Origin: Aurantimonas manganoxydans SI85-9A1
Lineage (GTDB): Bacteria; Pseudomonadota; Alphaproteobacteria; Rhizobiales; Rhizobiaceae
Assembly: GCF_000153465.1 (NCBI RefSeq)
Contig: NZ_CH672387.1
Location: 3,468,932 to 3,532,931 of the forward strand
Direction of reading: 5' to 3'
DNA: 64,000 bases
Both the position numbers and the translations under genes were made by a program. This document shows positions 1 through 9,457 of the stretch, piece after piece (position 1 is the first letter of the stretch; every line of letters begins with the position of its first letter). The notes beneath the pieces are model-generated. The model did not search any database. It saw only the letters and a program-made list of their open reading frames with translations, and was not told the DNA's origin.

Positions 1-164
1 GCACGGGGACGGCGTCCACGCAGCGTCGTCCCCGACCGTCGCGAGCCGATGTCACGTTCCCCTGCCTGATAGTCACGGAACCAAAGGACCACAATCTCGG
101 TTTGGGCTCCGCACACGCGCTGGAGTTGTTTCCGGCCGCGCGATTTTGGGTGAGGAGTCGAGCC

Positions 165-518
165 GTGATCAGCAGGAAAAGCCTTTACGCAGTGGTGGCC
201 GTAGCGGCAATGACCGCGGCCACGCCGGTGCTGTCCCAGAGCGTCCAGATCGGTCGCGACGGGATCCGCATCGTCCCCCAGGAACAGATGCGCGATCACG
301 ACCGGCGCGACCACGATCGCCGGGATCGGCGCGAGGAAGCCCGCCGCGACGTCTCCGAGCGCGATGCGGTGCGCATCGCCAAGCGTCAGGGCATGCGCCA
401 GGTCCACGTCGTCACGAGCAGCCGCGGCGCCTACCGCGTCGAGGGCTCCGACCGGCGCAAGCGCCAGATGCGTGTCGAGATCGACCGCCGCAGCGGCGAG
501 GTCCTGTCGGTCCGCTGA
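165..518 (+). CDS. Secreted PepSY-domain protein
   Basis: Predicted 117-residue exported protein. It begins with a basic residue pair and a hydrophobic stretch ending at an Ala-Thr-Pro-Val-Leu-Ser-Gln site, a typical Sec signal peptide. The middle is an Arg/Asp-rich segment of HDRRD-type repeats. The last ~55 residues look like a PepSY domain: an Asp-Ala-Val-Arg-Ile-Ala helix, a central V-E-G-S strand, then R-V-E-I-D-R-R-S-G-E-V-L. PepSY domains are often associated with periplasmic protease inhibition or are simply extracytoplasmic small domains. I chose the GTG at 165 because a GAGGAG ribosome binding site lies seven bases upstream and the signal peptide starts there; an upstream ATG at 102 would bury the signal. 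It stands alone and converges on the next gene. Its function is not known. Confidence 0.75.
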   Translation: MISRKSLYAVVAVAAMTAATPVLSQSVQIGRDGIRIVPQEQMRDHDRRDHDRRDRREEARRDVSERDAVRIAKRQGMRQVHVVTSSRGAYRVEGSDRRKRQMRVEIDRRSGEVLSVR

Positions 519-590
519 CCTGACGGGAACACGCGCGTCGCGCAGCAATCGACCGATGGCGCGGCCTGCGCCCATCGGTGATGGCCCCAA

Positions 591-635
591 ACGAAGAAGG
601 CCCTGGTGGAGCGTATCCGCCGGGGCCTTCGTCGT
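591..635. terminator. Bidirectional intrinsic terminator
   Basis: A 13-base inverted repeat with one mismatch (591-603 against 623-635) lies between two convergent genes. The arms are ACGA-rich outside and GGCCC inside, so T-rich ends flank a GC core in both directions. A second, smaller inverted repeat (552-559 against 572-579) precedes it. Confidence 0.65.
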
Positions 636-653
636 TTCACATGTCGCAGATAG

Positions 654-2801
654 TTACAGGATGCCGCCGGAACTGCCGAGGATCGCCAGGGCCGGCGACG
701 TCGCCGTGCTCGTCGACTGGGCTTCCTGCAGGGCGAGATAGCGGCTGATGAACCGCTCCAGTCCCTTCGGGTCCTTCAGCGTTTCCAGGTCCAGCTTCTT
801 CTCGATCGTCCGCTTCTGCAGATCGAGATTGCTCTGGCTCGATTCGGCCGGCAGTCCCACCGCGGTCTGCACCACGGTCAGGAGCGCCGGATCGGCGAGG
901 ATCTCGTAGATCGACGTCAGTTCGGGCGCCAGCCGACGGAAATAGAGGGCCAGGCGCACCGACTCATTGTCGGCGCCGGCCTCTTCTTCCATGGTCTGGC
1001 GCAGGTAGAAATCCTGCGTCGAAAGGAAGTCGCTGGCGCTCTGGATCTCGTGCACGCCGCGCTCGATGCCGCCATCCGGCGTGAAGGCGTAGGCGGCCGC
1101 GAATTCGATCAGACGGCGATCGCCCGACTTGTTGACGAAGCTCTCGGGATCGGACGGATCGCTGGTCAGGATCGAGACGAGATCCTTCTGCGACAGGCGA
1201 TCGGCCTCCAGCCCATAGGCCTTCAGCGCGAAGTTCACGACGGTCTTGTTGCTGACGAAGTCGTTGACGGAGACGATCGACAGGAGCGCCTTCTTGTAGG
1301 CGGTGGTGGCCTCGGTGATCGCCTTGCTTTCGGCCGTCGTCGGCGTGTCGCCGAAGGATCCAGCGTAGCGCGTGGCGGTGTCGATCTGGTTGGCTTCGGT
1401 CTGGGCAATGCGCTGGGCCGCGATCTTGCCGCTGTCGTCGAAGTTGAACGCCGCCGCCAGCTTCACGTAGCGATCGTTATTCAATGAATTGGCATAGGAC
1501 GACGGGTCGGAGGGGTCGCTGCGCAGCACCCGCATGATGCTGCTGCGGCTCTCGGTCGCCGGGTCCAGGCCGAAGGCCTTCAGGGCGTAGTCGTAGACCG
1601 CCGAACTCGAGACGAACTGGCGGACGGTCGACATGCCACTCACCGCCACGCGGAACAGGCTGGTGGCGATCTTGTCGTTGCCGGCCGTGGCGGTACGGTA
1701 ATTGGCGAAATAGCCGTCGACCGTCGCCTCGCGCGCCGCATCGCTCTGGGCAGGTTCGCCGACCGGCAGATTGCCCTGCGTGTCGAAATTGAACCGCTCG
1801 TTGAGAAGCTTGTACTTCTCCTTTCGGGCGAGCGAGGCCGGCGTGTCCTCCGGCATCTGGTTCAGGTCGCTGTTCGGGTCGTCCGGGTCGCTGGTGATCA
1901 GCGTCCAGGCATAGGAGGGCATCTCCGAATCGCTGAGGCCGACCGAACTCAACGCTATGCCGAACAGGCGGGGATCGTTGACCAGTTCGTCCGCGGTGCG
2001 GATCTTGGCGATCTCGGATTCATAGTAGCTGACCTGGTAGGCCGCCGCCTGCTCGCTGGTGGCGAGGCCCTTCTTGGCGAAATATTCGAAGACCGTGTTG
2101 TTGGCCTCCTTCTCGCTCTGCAGGCCACCGGCGGGGATCGAGCCGTCCGGCTCGAAGGCCAGCATGGCGGCGAGATCGGCATAGCGGTTGTCGCCATTGG
2201 CGGCTGGACCGTCGGCAGCGTTGCCGGTCAGGACATCACGGATGAAGGAACGCGACGCAATCGACGGGTCGATGCCGACCGAGGCCAGCGAGACGTTGAA
2301 GAGATGCGTGCTGTTCAGGAACTCATCGACATTGGAGATGGCGCCGATGCCGTCCATGTAGGCCTTGGCGGCCGTCGCATGCACCTGGCCGGCGCGGGTG
2401 CGATAGTCCGAATAGGCCTCGACGACGAGATCGGTCTGCCCGACCGTCTGGGCCACCAGAACCGGCGGCTCGGCGGTATTGATGAAGCTGAAAGCCTTGG
2501 CGAAAGTCCGGTAGCGCTCGTCCGACAGCTTGTTGGCAAGGCTCTTGGAATCGCTGAGATCGCTCTCGAGCACCTTCTTGATCAGCGCCTTCGAACCGAT
2601 CTGTTCTTCCAGCCCATGCGCCTTCATGGCGTAGGAATAGAGCCGGTAATCCGCCATGAACTCGTCGATCGTCGAGACCGAATGAATGTTCGTCCGGTAG
2701 TATTCCGCCTCGCGCTTGACCACGGGATCGGCCGCGATGCGGTCGAGCGTGCGGGTCATGTCGCGGGTGTAGAGCTGGTACGAGAGCGTATTGGAGAGCA
2801 T
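654..2801 (-). CDS. DUF1217 tandem-repeat protein, flagellum-associated family
   Basis: Protein of 715 residues with no signal peptide or membrane segment. It is built from about six divergent copies of a ~65-residue unit, near residues 43-106, 156-220, 267-342, 391-457, 511-576 and 628-692. Each unit has the pattern V-x-x-F-(h)-x-(D/S)-x-x-(h)-x-x-(Y/F)-A-(L/M)-K-A-(F/Y/H)-G-L, then a Ser-Asp-Pro-(S/D)-Asp-Pro-x-S segment, then R-(Y/R)-x-x-(h)-A-x-A-F-x-F. This is the DUF1217 signature, a family that in rhizobia is found in flagellar gene regions. Family members known to me carry fewer units, so this one is long. The ATG at 2801 has an AGGAA box nine bases upstream and starts the Leu-Ser-Asn-Thr-Leu-Ser-Tyr sequence. 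No flagellar gene is visible here, so a link to motility is inference only. Confidence 0.75.
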   Translation of the reverse strand: MLSNTLSYQLYTRDMTRTLDRIAADPVVKREAEYYRTNIHSVSTIDEFMADYRLYSYAMKAHGLEEQIGSKALIKKVLESDLSDSKSLANKLSDERYRTFAKAFSFINTAEPPVLVAQTVGQTDLVVEAYSDYRTRAGQVHATAAKAYMDGIGAISNVDEFLNSTHLFNVSLASVGIDPSIASRSFIRDVLTGNAADGPAANGDNRYADLAAMLAFEPDGSIPAGGLQSEKEANNTVFEYFAKKGLATSEQAAAYQVSYYESEIAKIRTADELVNDPRLFGIALSSVGLSDSEMPSYAWTLITSDPDDPNSDLNQMPEDTPASLARKEKYKLLNERFNFDTQGNLPVGEPAQSDAAREATVDGYFANYRTATAGNDKIATSLFRVAVSGMSTVRQFVSSSAVYDYALKAFGLDPATESRSSIMRVLRSDPSDPSSYANSLNNDRYVKLAAAFNFDDSGKIAAQRIAQTEANQIDTATRYAGSFGDTPTTAESKAITEATTAYKKALLSIVSVNDFVSNKTVVNFALKAYGLEADRLSQKDLVSILTSDPSDPESFVNKSGDRRLIEFAAAYAFTPDGGIERGVHEIQSASDFLSTQDFYLRQTMEEEAGADNESVRLALYFRRLAPELTSIYEILADPALLTVVQTAVGLPAESSQSNLDLQKRTIEKKLDLETLKDPKGLERFISRYLALQEAQSTSTATSPALAILGSSGGIL

Positions 2802-2911
2802 GCCGGCGTTTCCTGGCCGTGCGGACCGCACGTGACACTACGGCCGCGGAAGGCGGCACATGGGCGGCAGCTTACCGGGCAAATCCTTAACCGGGACTGG
2901 ATACGCCCCCG

Positions 2912-2936
2912 AAAAAGCGATTCGCCGCCGCCTTTT
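2912..2936 (-). terminator. Terminator of the thuA-thuB pair
   Basis: Read on the minus strand, an AAAAGGCG arm, a short loop and CGCTTTTT form a hairpin with one mismatch ending in five T residues. It lies two bases past the stop codon of the Gfo/Idh/MocA gene. Confidence 0.55.
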
Positions 2937-2938
2937 GC

Positions 2939-4030
2939 TCAATCGACGGTCAGCATCCGCCCCTGCGCGTCAGACCGGATGGCAAGGTCGAGCAGCGTCT
3001 GCACCTGCGCCGCGTGGCGGAAATCCGGCTGGCCGTTCACCCCCGACAGGAGCGCCAGCACGAAGCGGTCGGCGTTACGCGGTGTCGGCGGGCAGTCGAG
3101 CACCTTCCAGGTCTGCGTCTCGATATCAGGTCCGAGACAGGCCGAAAGCGTCGAGTCCGTCGTGTTGGACCAGATCTTCAGGGCGCCCTTCTCGCCGTGA
3201 ATGGTCAGGTCGAGATCGTTCTCCCTGCCGGTCGCCGACCGGCTCATATGGACGACACCCAGCGCCCCGTTGCCTAATTCCACGGTCATCGCGCAGGAAT
3301 CGTTGGCGTCGAGCCCGTAGTCGCCGATCGCGCCGCCCTCGGCCTTGTCGAAGGTCTTGAGCCGCGCCCCCAGCGCGGCGATGTCGAGACCGGTGCCGAA
3401 GGTGACGAAGTCGAGGATGTGGATGCCGATATCGCCGAGGACGCCGCCCGAGCCATGGGCCGTCGACAGCCGCCACAGCCATCGCTCGTCGGTCCGCCAG
3501 TCGCCCCAGTGGCGCGCCGTCAGCCAGCTCTGCAGATAGCTCGCGGCGACGTGCCGGATGGCGCCGATCTCGCCCGACTCGATCATCCGGCGCGCCATCT
3601 GGATCGCATGGGCATTGCGGTAGGTCAGGTTGACCATGTTGATCGCGCCGGCCGCCTCCGCCGCCGCAACCATCTCGAAGGCGTCGGCCGCATGGACCGC
3701 CAGCGGCTTCTCGCAGAACACCGCCTTGCCGTGTTCGAGGATCTCCAGCGTCGTCGGCTTGTGAACCTGGTCCGGGGTCGCGTTGACCACCGCCTCGAAA
3801 CCGCCCCAGGCCAGCGCGGCATCGAGATTGTCGAAAGCCTGCGGAATGTCATGCAGGGCGGCGAAGGCCCGGGCCCGTTCGGCATTGGTGTCGCAGGCCG
3901 CAACGACCGTGCAGCCGGGGATCGAGCCGAAATGCTCGGCGTGGCGATGGGCGATGCTGCCGGTTCCGAGGATCAGGATGCGCTTCGCACCCGCCGCGGC
4001 CCCGGACGGCGAGGTCGCCCCGCCGGTCAT
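2939..4030 (-). CDS. Gfo/Idh/MocA-family oxidoreductase (ThuB-like)
   Basis: NAD(P)-dependent sugar oxidoreductase, 363 residues. A Rossmann nucleotide-binding motif ([10 protein letters not shown]) sits near residue 20, and the conserved F-C-E-K-P-L-A motif of the family near residue 105 supplies the Lys-Pro pair near the nicotinamide. The C-terminal half is the alpha/beta substrate-binding domain, with G-D-I-G-I-H-I-L-D carrying the usual catalytic His/Asp. The ATG at 4030 overlaps the stop of the upstream ThuA-like gene by four bases, so the two are co-translated. In rhizobia a ThuA-ThuB pair allows growth on trehalose-type disaccharides through 3-keto derivatives. The pair here lies just downstream of treZ-malQ-treY, which fits, but substrate specificity cannot be read from sequence. 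Confidence 0.85.
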   Translation of the reverse strand: MTGGATSPSGAAAGAKRILILGTGSIAHRHAEHFGSIPGCTVVAACDTNAERARAFAALHDIPQAFDNLDAALAWGGFEAVVNATPDQVHKPTTLEILEHGKAVFCEKPLAVHAADAFEMVAAAEAAGAINMVNLTYRNAHAIQMARRMIESGEIGAIRHVAASYLQSWLTARHWGDWRTDERWLWRLSTAHGSGGVLGDIGIHILDFVTFGTGLDIAALGARLKTFDKAEGGAIGDYGLDANDSCAMTVELGNGALGVVHMSRSATGRENDLDLTIHGEKGALKIWSNTTDSTLSACLGPDIETQTWKVLDCPPTPRNADRFVLALLSGVNGQPDFRHAAQVQTLLDLAIRSDAQGRMLTVD

Positions 4031-4812
4031 CGAAAGCCCGCCTCGCCGTCCTTGTGGAGCGAGGCGCCGCGTTGCTCGATCGGCTCGGGTGCCTTGTCGA
4101 CCGGCACGTTCGGCGCATTCGACACGTCGGACCACGCGGGAACCGGGTTGTACGCCCAGTGCACCGCATTGCGCAGCACGGTCTGCACGGCCGGCTCGTG
4201 ATAGATCGGATAGGTCTCGTGACCGGGGCTGAAATAGAAGATGTTGCCCGCCCCGCGCCGGTAGGTCAGGCCGGAGCGGAACACCTCGCCGCCCTCGAAC
4301 CAGGAGATGAACACCGTCTCCAGCGGATCGGGCACCAGGAACGGTTCGCCATACATCTCCGCCTGGGGCAGCTCGATCGACGGCCCGAGCCCCTGCGCGA
4401 TCGGATGCGAGCGGTTGATCGTCCACAGCCGTTCGCGCTCGCCCGCCTCGCGCCACCGCAGCGAGCAGGGCGTGCCCATCAGCCGCTTGAATATCTTCGA
4501 GAAGTGCCCCGAATGCAGGACGAGCAGGCCCATGCCCTGATGCACCCGCTCGGCGACGCGATTGACCGTCTCGTCGCTGACCTGGCCATGGGCCTTGTGC
4601 CCCCACCACAGAAGCACGTCCGTCGCGTCGAGCCGTTCCTGCGGAAGGCCGTGCTCGGGCGCGTCCAACGTCGCAGTGGCGACGTCTATCTCCGGATCCT
4701 GCCGCAAGGCGGCGGCGATCGTCTCGTGGATGCCGTCCGGATAGATCGCGCGGACCTCGGCTTCCTCGCGCTCGTGGACGAACTCGTTCCAGACGACGGT
4801 GCGGATTGCCAT
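4027..4812 (-). CDS. thuA: ThuA-domain trehalose utilisation protein
   Basis: Protein of 261 residues of the ThuA family, which has a class I glutamine-amidotransferase-like fold. Visible family features are V-V-W-N-E-F at the start, the [11 protein letters not shown] strand, [11 protein letters not shown] near residue 110, and the [14 protein letters not shown] motif close to the end. I chose the ATG at 4812 because GGAGA lies six bases upstream and the family start M-A-I-R-T-V-V-W matches; in-frame sequence farther upstream does not look coding. It precedes and overlaps the ThuB-like dehydrogenase gene. The family role in disaccharide catabolism is established for rhizobial ThuA; the exact reaction is less certain. 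Confidence 0.85.
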   Translation of the reverse strand: MAIRTVVWNEFVHEREEAEVRAIYPDGIHETIAAALRQDPEIDVATATLDAPEHGLPQERLDATDVLLWWGHKAHGQVSDETVNRVAERVHQGMGLLVLHSGHFSKIFKRLMGTPCSLRWREAGERERLWTINRSHPIAQGLGPSIELPQAEMYGEPFLVPDPLETVFISWFEGGEVFRSGLTYRRGAGNIFYFSPGHETYPIYHEPAVQTVLRNAVHWAYNPVPAWSDVSNAPNVPVDKAPEPIEQRGASLHKDGEAGFR

Positions 4813-4892
4813 GACGGTCTCCGATAAGCCGAACTGCGGGGCGCCTTGCCTGCCTCCGGGGCGAAGGTCCCCTCGCCCCGGACTCAACTCGA

Positions 4893-7601
4893 TCAGATGG
4901 CCTCGAGCAACGCGAAGGGAAGCTGCGCCAGCACCGTCGCCAGGGACAGCTCGGTGGGCAGTTCATGCTCCTGCCCGGTGACCACGTCGCGGTAGGTGCG
5001 GCCGGCGAGCCCCTCCGGCAGGCGGATCGACGTCTCCTGCCAACGCTCGGCCGGCACGTCGATCGCCTCGCGCCCGTCCAGCAGGGTCAGGCACAGCCGC
5101 GGCGCGATGGTGATCGCGGCGTGTCCGGCCTCGTCGGTGCGGGCAAAGGCGACGACATGCGCCGCCATCGCGCCCTCGACGGCCAGCGGCACATAGGCCC
5201 CCGTGGTGAACAGCGCCGGCGCACGCTGGCGCATCGCCAGTCCGCGCGCGACGATCATCGCCTTCAGATGGCCGCTGCGCCAGTCGGCCAGCGCGTCCGC
5301 CGGATTGCCCGCTTCCAAAAGGGCGGCTGAGATCGACGCGAAGTCGACGGTCCGCCGGTTGTCCGGATCGACCAGGGAGAAATCGTAGAACTCGGTGCCC
5401 TGGTAGATGTCGGGTACGCCCGGCGCCGCCATCTTGATCGCTGTCTGGGACAGCGAATTCAGCACGCCGGCGGCCACGAAGGGCTGCGCCGCCGCCCAGA
5501 AGCTGGAGAGGAAATCGCCGGTCTTCTTCGGGTCGAGCAGCGCATGGACGAAGTCCTGCACGCCGGCTTCATAGGCTTCGGCCGGCGAGGTCCAGCTGGT
5601 CCAGCGCTTGGCCTCGCGCACCGCCTTCTCGGCATAGGCGGCCAGGCGTTCTGCGATCGCGGCACAGGCGTCGGTGTCGGCCGGGTCGAAATCCGTCGGC
5701 AGGACGCCGAGCAGCGACTGGTAGAGGCCCCATTCCGTCGCCGGCTCGGGCGCTTCCATCTGGCCGCCTTCGATGGAATGCCGGTACGGCGCGAGCTGCT
5801 CGGCGTATCCGCGCACGAGCGACTGCCAGTGCTCCGGCGCCTCCGACAGCGTGTAAAGCCGCGCCCGGGCGTCCTCACCGCGCTTGGTGTCGTGGGTCGA
5901 GGTGGCCAGCATGCCTTCCGGCTGATCCTCGACCCGGATCTGCATCGCCTCGTGGAAGAGATCGACATCGGCGCCGTAATGATCCGGCTCGCCGCCCACC
6001 TCGTTCAGCGCGATCAGGCGGTTGTAGCGGTAGAACACCGTGTCCTCGACGGCCTTGGCCATCACCGCGCCGGTAGTCTGCTGCAGGCGGCGGGTGAAAT
6101 CGAGGGCGCCGGCGACATCGGCGCCGTCCTCGAAATCGAGCTTCAAGAGCCGGCCGATGAACTGGATCGGCTCATCCGCCTCGACCTCGCGGCCGGTCAT
6201 GGCCAGATCGACCGCGTCGTCGATGATCGCGATATCGCGGCGCGGCACGCCGTCGACCGAGACATAGGTGCGGTAGACCGGCAGCGCCGTCGCCACCTCG
6301 ACGATGGCGCGGGCCATGGTGTCGGCGCCCAGATCGCGGGTCGCAAGGCCGCGCCCGGCCACCGACAGGGCGAGGCCCGTCAGATAGGACAGTTCACCGG
6401 CGAGGTTGCGCTGGAAGATCGCCCGCTTCTGCCGGGTGATCATGGCCCGCAGGTCTTCCTCCTCGCCGAGGAAGTCGTGATAGGCGTCGGTCATCGGCGC
6501 CTCGCGAGCGGCGTCGACGTAAAGCCCCGACAGGGCAGTGATGAATTCGTAGCCGGTCGTGCCGGCGATCTCCCAGGACGTGCGCAGGCGCTCGTCGCCG
6601 GTCAGGATCTTCTCGACATGGATCGAGGGCGAGCGGCGAACCGAATGAAACGCCTGGCGCAGATCCTCCAGATAGCCCTTCGGATCGGCGAGGCCGTCGA
6701 CATGGTCGATGCGGATGCCGTCGAGCCGGCGCTCGCGGGCCAGCCGCATTACCATCTGGTGGGATTCGCGGAACACCCGGCGCGATTCCTGGCGCACGCC
6801 GATCAGGTCGGCGATCTCGAAGAACCGGCGATAGGTCAGCTTCTCGCGGGCCGTGCGCCACCAGGCCAGCCGCCAGGCCTGCGCTTCGTGCAGATCGTGC
6901 AGCGCGGCCTGATCGCCCCGGATCGTCGCCAGCGCCTTGTCCAGCGCGGAGCGGAAGGCCGGATCGGCGAGATGCTCGTGGAACCGCTCGGTCATCTCGT
7001 CGGCCTCGGTCGGCGTCGAGACGGCGAAGCGGCGGATCAGCCGGTCCTTGTCCGGATGATCCATCAGGCCGAAGATCTGGCCATAGGTGCGCGGATCGAT
7101 CGGCAGGCCGTAGCCGGAGGCGTCGAAGCGCAGGCTGGAGGTCGGCTCGTCGAAGACGACGGAGAGGTCACCGTCGGCGAGCGCTTCGCCATAAGGCTTG
7201 GCCAGTACCGGCACGAGGATCTTCTCGGCCTCCCAGGAGATGTCGAAGGTGCCGGCATAGCGGCTTTCGCGGCCCCAGCGCAGCACGTCCTCCCACCAGT
7301 GGTTGGTCGGCGAGACGCCCATGTGGTTCGGCACGAAGTCGAGGATCAGGCCGAGATCGGCCTTCACCAGCGCGTCGCTCATCCTGGTGAAGCCGGCGAC
7401 CCCGCCCAGATCCTCCTCGAAGGAATTGTAGTCGGTGACGTCGTAGCCGTGGGTGGAGCCCGGCGAGGCGGCGAAGATCGGCGAGGCGTAGAGATGGCTG
7501 GCGCCCAGCTTGCCGACATAGGCGGCGAGATCCGCGGCAACCGCGAAATCGGTGCCCTCGCGAAACTGCAGGCGATAGGTGGCGACGAGTTGGCGGCTCA
7601 T
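4893..7601 (-). CDS. treY: Malto-oligosyltrehalose synthase
   Basis: TreY (GH13), 902 residues. It isomerises the reducing end of maltooligosaccharides into an alpha,alpha-1,1 linkage, making maltooligosyltrehalose for TreZ. The start [13 protein letters not shown] is typical. GH13 signatures include D-F-V-P-N-H-M-G, the nucleophile motif [10 protein letters not shown], the acid motif H-V-E-K-I-L, and S-T-H-D-T-K-R. The TreY-specific P-D-I-Y-Q-G-T-E-F motif is near the C terminus. The start codon overlaps the malQ stop by one base (TAATG), so it is the third gene of treZ-malQ-treY. Length is normal for the family (about 770-950). Confidence 0.95.
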   Translation of the reverse strand: MSRQLVATYRLQFREGTDFAVAADLAAYVGKLGASHLYASPIFAASPGSTHGYDVTDYNSFEEDLGGVAGFTRMSDALVKADLGLILDFVPNHMGVSPTNHWWEDVLRWGRESRYAGTFDISWEAEKILVPVLAKPYGEALADGDLSVVFDEPTSSLRFDASGYGLPIDPRTYGQIFGLMDHPDKDRLIRRFAVSTPTEADEMTERFHEHLADPAFRSALDKALATIRGDQAALHDLHEAQAWRLAWWRTAREKLTYRRFFEIADLIGVRQESRRVFRESHQMVMRLARERRLDGIRIDHVDGLADPKGYLEDLRQAFHSVRRSPSIHVEKILTGDERLRTSWEIAGTTGYEFITALSGLYVDAAREAPMTDAYHDFLGEEEDLRAMITRQKRAIFQRNLAGELSYLTGLALSVAGRGLATRDLGADTMARAIVEVATALPVYRTYVSVDGVPRRDIAIIDDAVDLAMTGREVEADEPIQFIGRLLKLDFEDGADVAGALDFTRRLQQTTGAVMAKAVEDTVFYRYNRLIALNEVGGEPDHYGADVDLFHEAMQIRVEDQPEGMLATSTHDTKRGEDARARLYTLSEAPEHWQSLVRGYAEQLAPYRHSIEGGQMEAPEPATEWGLYQSLLGVLPTDFDPADTDACAAIAERLAAYAEKAVREAKRWTSWTSPAEAYEAGVQDFVHALLDPKKTGDFLSSFWAAAQPFVAAGVLNSLSQTAIKMAAPGVPDIYQGTEFYDFSLVDPDNRRTVDFASISAALLEAGNPADALADWRSGHLKAMIVARGLAMRQRAPALFTTGAYVPLAVEGAMAAHVVAFARTDEAGHAAITIAPRLCLTLLDGREAIDVPAERWQETSIRLPEGLAGRTYRDVVTGQEHELPTELSLATVLAQLPFALLEAI

Positions 7602-9457
7602 TATGTGTTCGGCCTTTCTTCGCGCATGGCCCTGGCCATGGCCCGGAAGCGCTCGTGGTCGATCAGCCCCTCGAGGGGCACGTCGGATCGGATGCGCCAA
7701 TTGGGATACTGGTCGGTGGTGCCGGGCAGGTTCGGCTGGCGCTCCTGTCCCACCATGTCCTCGAGCTGCACGGTCAGGAGGAGCGACGGCGTGCGCGCGA
7801 CATAGCGATGGACGGCGACGGCAATCTCCGCCGGCAGCGCCTCGGGCAGATCGGCACCGCCCGCAAGGGTCAGCGCCTCCATGTCCTTCGGCAGCAGCTT
7901 CGCCTTGGCGAGCGCTGCCAGCAATGCCACGCGGTCGTGGCGGCGCGCAGCGAGATCGCGCTCGGTCGCGGCCTCGTCCTGGGTGCCGGCCTCGGCGCGC
8001 AGCTGGACGTCGGCGCCCGTCCACCAACCGGCGAGCGTCGCCAGATCGTGGGTGGAGACGCAGGCCAGCGCCAGTTCGGGATAGTCCTGCGGCTCGACGA
8101 AACGGTCGTCCTGCCGCTCGAAGTAGAGAACGCGGTAGGACAGAATGTTGGCGTCCTCCATCGTGCCGCGAAAACCTTCCGGGACCGTACCGAGATCCTC
8201 GCCGATGACCAGGCATTCATTGGCTTCGGAGGCTTCGGCCACGGCGTCGACCATCGCCCCGAGCGGATAGCGGACATAGCCGCCGCCCGAGGAGCCGGCA
8301 TCCTGCGGGATCCACCAAAGCCGTGCCAGACCCATGGCATGATCGATGCGGACGGCGCCGGCATGGCGGGTCAGCGCCTCGAAGGAGGCGCGCAACGGCC
8401 GGTAGTCGCGCTCGGCCAGCACCTTGGGCGACAGCGGCGCGAGGCCCCAGTCCTGGCCCTGGCTGTTGAACATGTCCGGGGGCGAGCCGACCCGGGCCGC
8501 ATTGACCGTCAGCGACGGATCGCTCCAGGTCTCGGCGCCGTCCGGCGCAACGCCGACGGCCAGATCGAGATAGAGACCGATCGTCATGCCGGCGGACCGG
8601 GCGGTGGCCTGTGCCGCCGCCAGCTGCGTTTCGGCGGTGAACTGCAGCCACGCATGGAAGGTCAGCCTGTCGGCATGGGCGGCTGCGAATTCCGCGACCG
8701 CCGGGCTCGTGCGGTCCTGCAGTTCCTGCGGCCAGTTGTGCCAGCCGGCATGGCCGCCATCGGCCACCTGCGCTTCGGAGATCGCCTCGAACAGGGCGAA
8801 ACCCGCCAGCGCCTCGCCGCCGGCTGCCCGGAATTGGGCAAAGGCCTCGGAGGCCTCGATCTCGGCGCGCCTCGCTGCGAAGACCCGCTCCAGCGCCAGC
8901 CGCTTCACCTGGCCGACGGCCGGATAATCGACGAGGTCGCCGTCGAGCGCATCGAACAGCTCCGGGCTTTCACGGCGCAACGCGGCCAGCACCCCGTCGC
9001 CGCCGTTGAGGCGGTCGATGGCGATGTAGAGCGGATTGAGGAAACTGCGGGTCGAGGGCGAATAGGGGCTGAAGCGGCCGGCATCGGCCATGAACAGGGC
9101 ATGCAGCGGATTGACCCCGACGAAGGAGGCGCCCTCGCGTGCCGCGGTCACCGCCAGATCGGCGAGATCGGTGAAATCGCCGAGGCCGAGATTGCGCGCC
9201 GAGCGCAGACCGTAGAGCTGGCAGGCAACGCCCCAGCGACGCTGCCCCTTCACCGCTGCCGGCAGCGCGCAGGTGCGTTCAGGCTTGTGATGGGCTTCGG
9301 CAAAGCTGCCTTTCGCGCCAGCGTCCGGATCGATGCCGAGCGCCGCCAGCAGGCTGTGCACCGCCGCATCGGAAATGCGGACCGGCTCGCCCATCTCGGA
9401 CGTGTATTCGACCTGGATGCCGTGGCTTTCCGCGAGGTCCTGCAGGGCCCGGCTCAA
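7601..9457 (-). CDS. malQ: 4-alpha-glucanotransferase (amylomaltase)
   Basis: GH77 disproportionating enzyme, 618 residues, transferring glucan chains between maltodextrins. Motifs are R-W-G-V-A-C-Q-L-Y-G-L-R, N-P-L-H-A-L-F, S-P-Y-S-P-S-T-R, the nucleophile segment V-R-I-D-H-A-M-G-L, and the acid segment V-I-G-E-D-L-G-T-V-P. S-T-H-D-L-A-T-L-A-G-W-W follows. The most likely start is TTG at 9457, which overlaps the treZ stop as TTGA; no good ATG or GTG precedes the first conserved block. Here it probably re-elongates short maltodextrins left by TreY/TreZ so they can be used again. The rare start codon with tight coupling may keep MalQ below TreZ levels (inference). Confidence 0.92.
   Translation of the reverse strand: MSRALQDLAESHGIQVEYTSEMGEPVRISDAAVHSLLAALGIDPDAGAKGSFAEAHHKPERTCALPAAVKGQRRWGVACQLYGLRSARNLGLGDFTDLADLAVTAAREGASFVGVNPLHALFMADAGRFSPYSPSTRSFLNPLYIAIDRLNGGDGVLAALRRESPELFDALDGDLVDYPAVGQVKRLALERVFAARRAEIEASEAFAQFRAAGGEALAGFALFEAISEAQVADGGHAGWHNWPQELQDRTSPAVAEFAAAHADRLTFHAWLQFTAETQLAAAQATARSAGMTIGLYLDLAVGVAPDGAETWSDPSLTVNAARVGSPPDMFNSQGQDWGLAPLSPKVLAERDYRPLRASFEALTRHAGAVRIDHAMGLARLWWIPQDAGSSGGGYVRYPLGAMVDAVAEASEANECLVIGEDLGTVPEGFRGTMEDANILSYRVLYFERQDDRFVEPQDYPELALACVSTHDLATLAGWWTGADVQLRAEAGTQDEAATERDLAARRHDRVALLAALAKAKLLPKDMEALTLAGGADLPEALPAEIAVAVHRYVARTPSLLLTVQLEDMVGQERQPNLPGTTDQYPNWRIRSDVPLEGLIDHERFRAMARAMREERPNT

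Noticed and set aside
1-164. Possible gene or RNA at the left edge
   Set aside because: No frame with a ribosome site, homologous motif or stable tRNA-like fold is visible; I see nothing supportable here.
2304-3200. Long plus-strand open frame opposite the DUF1217 and ThuB-like genes
   Set aside because: It runs antisense to two real genes with clear families. High-GC codon bias gives such long antisense frames throughout this window; its protein is rich in Arg/Gly/Pro with no family match.
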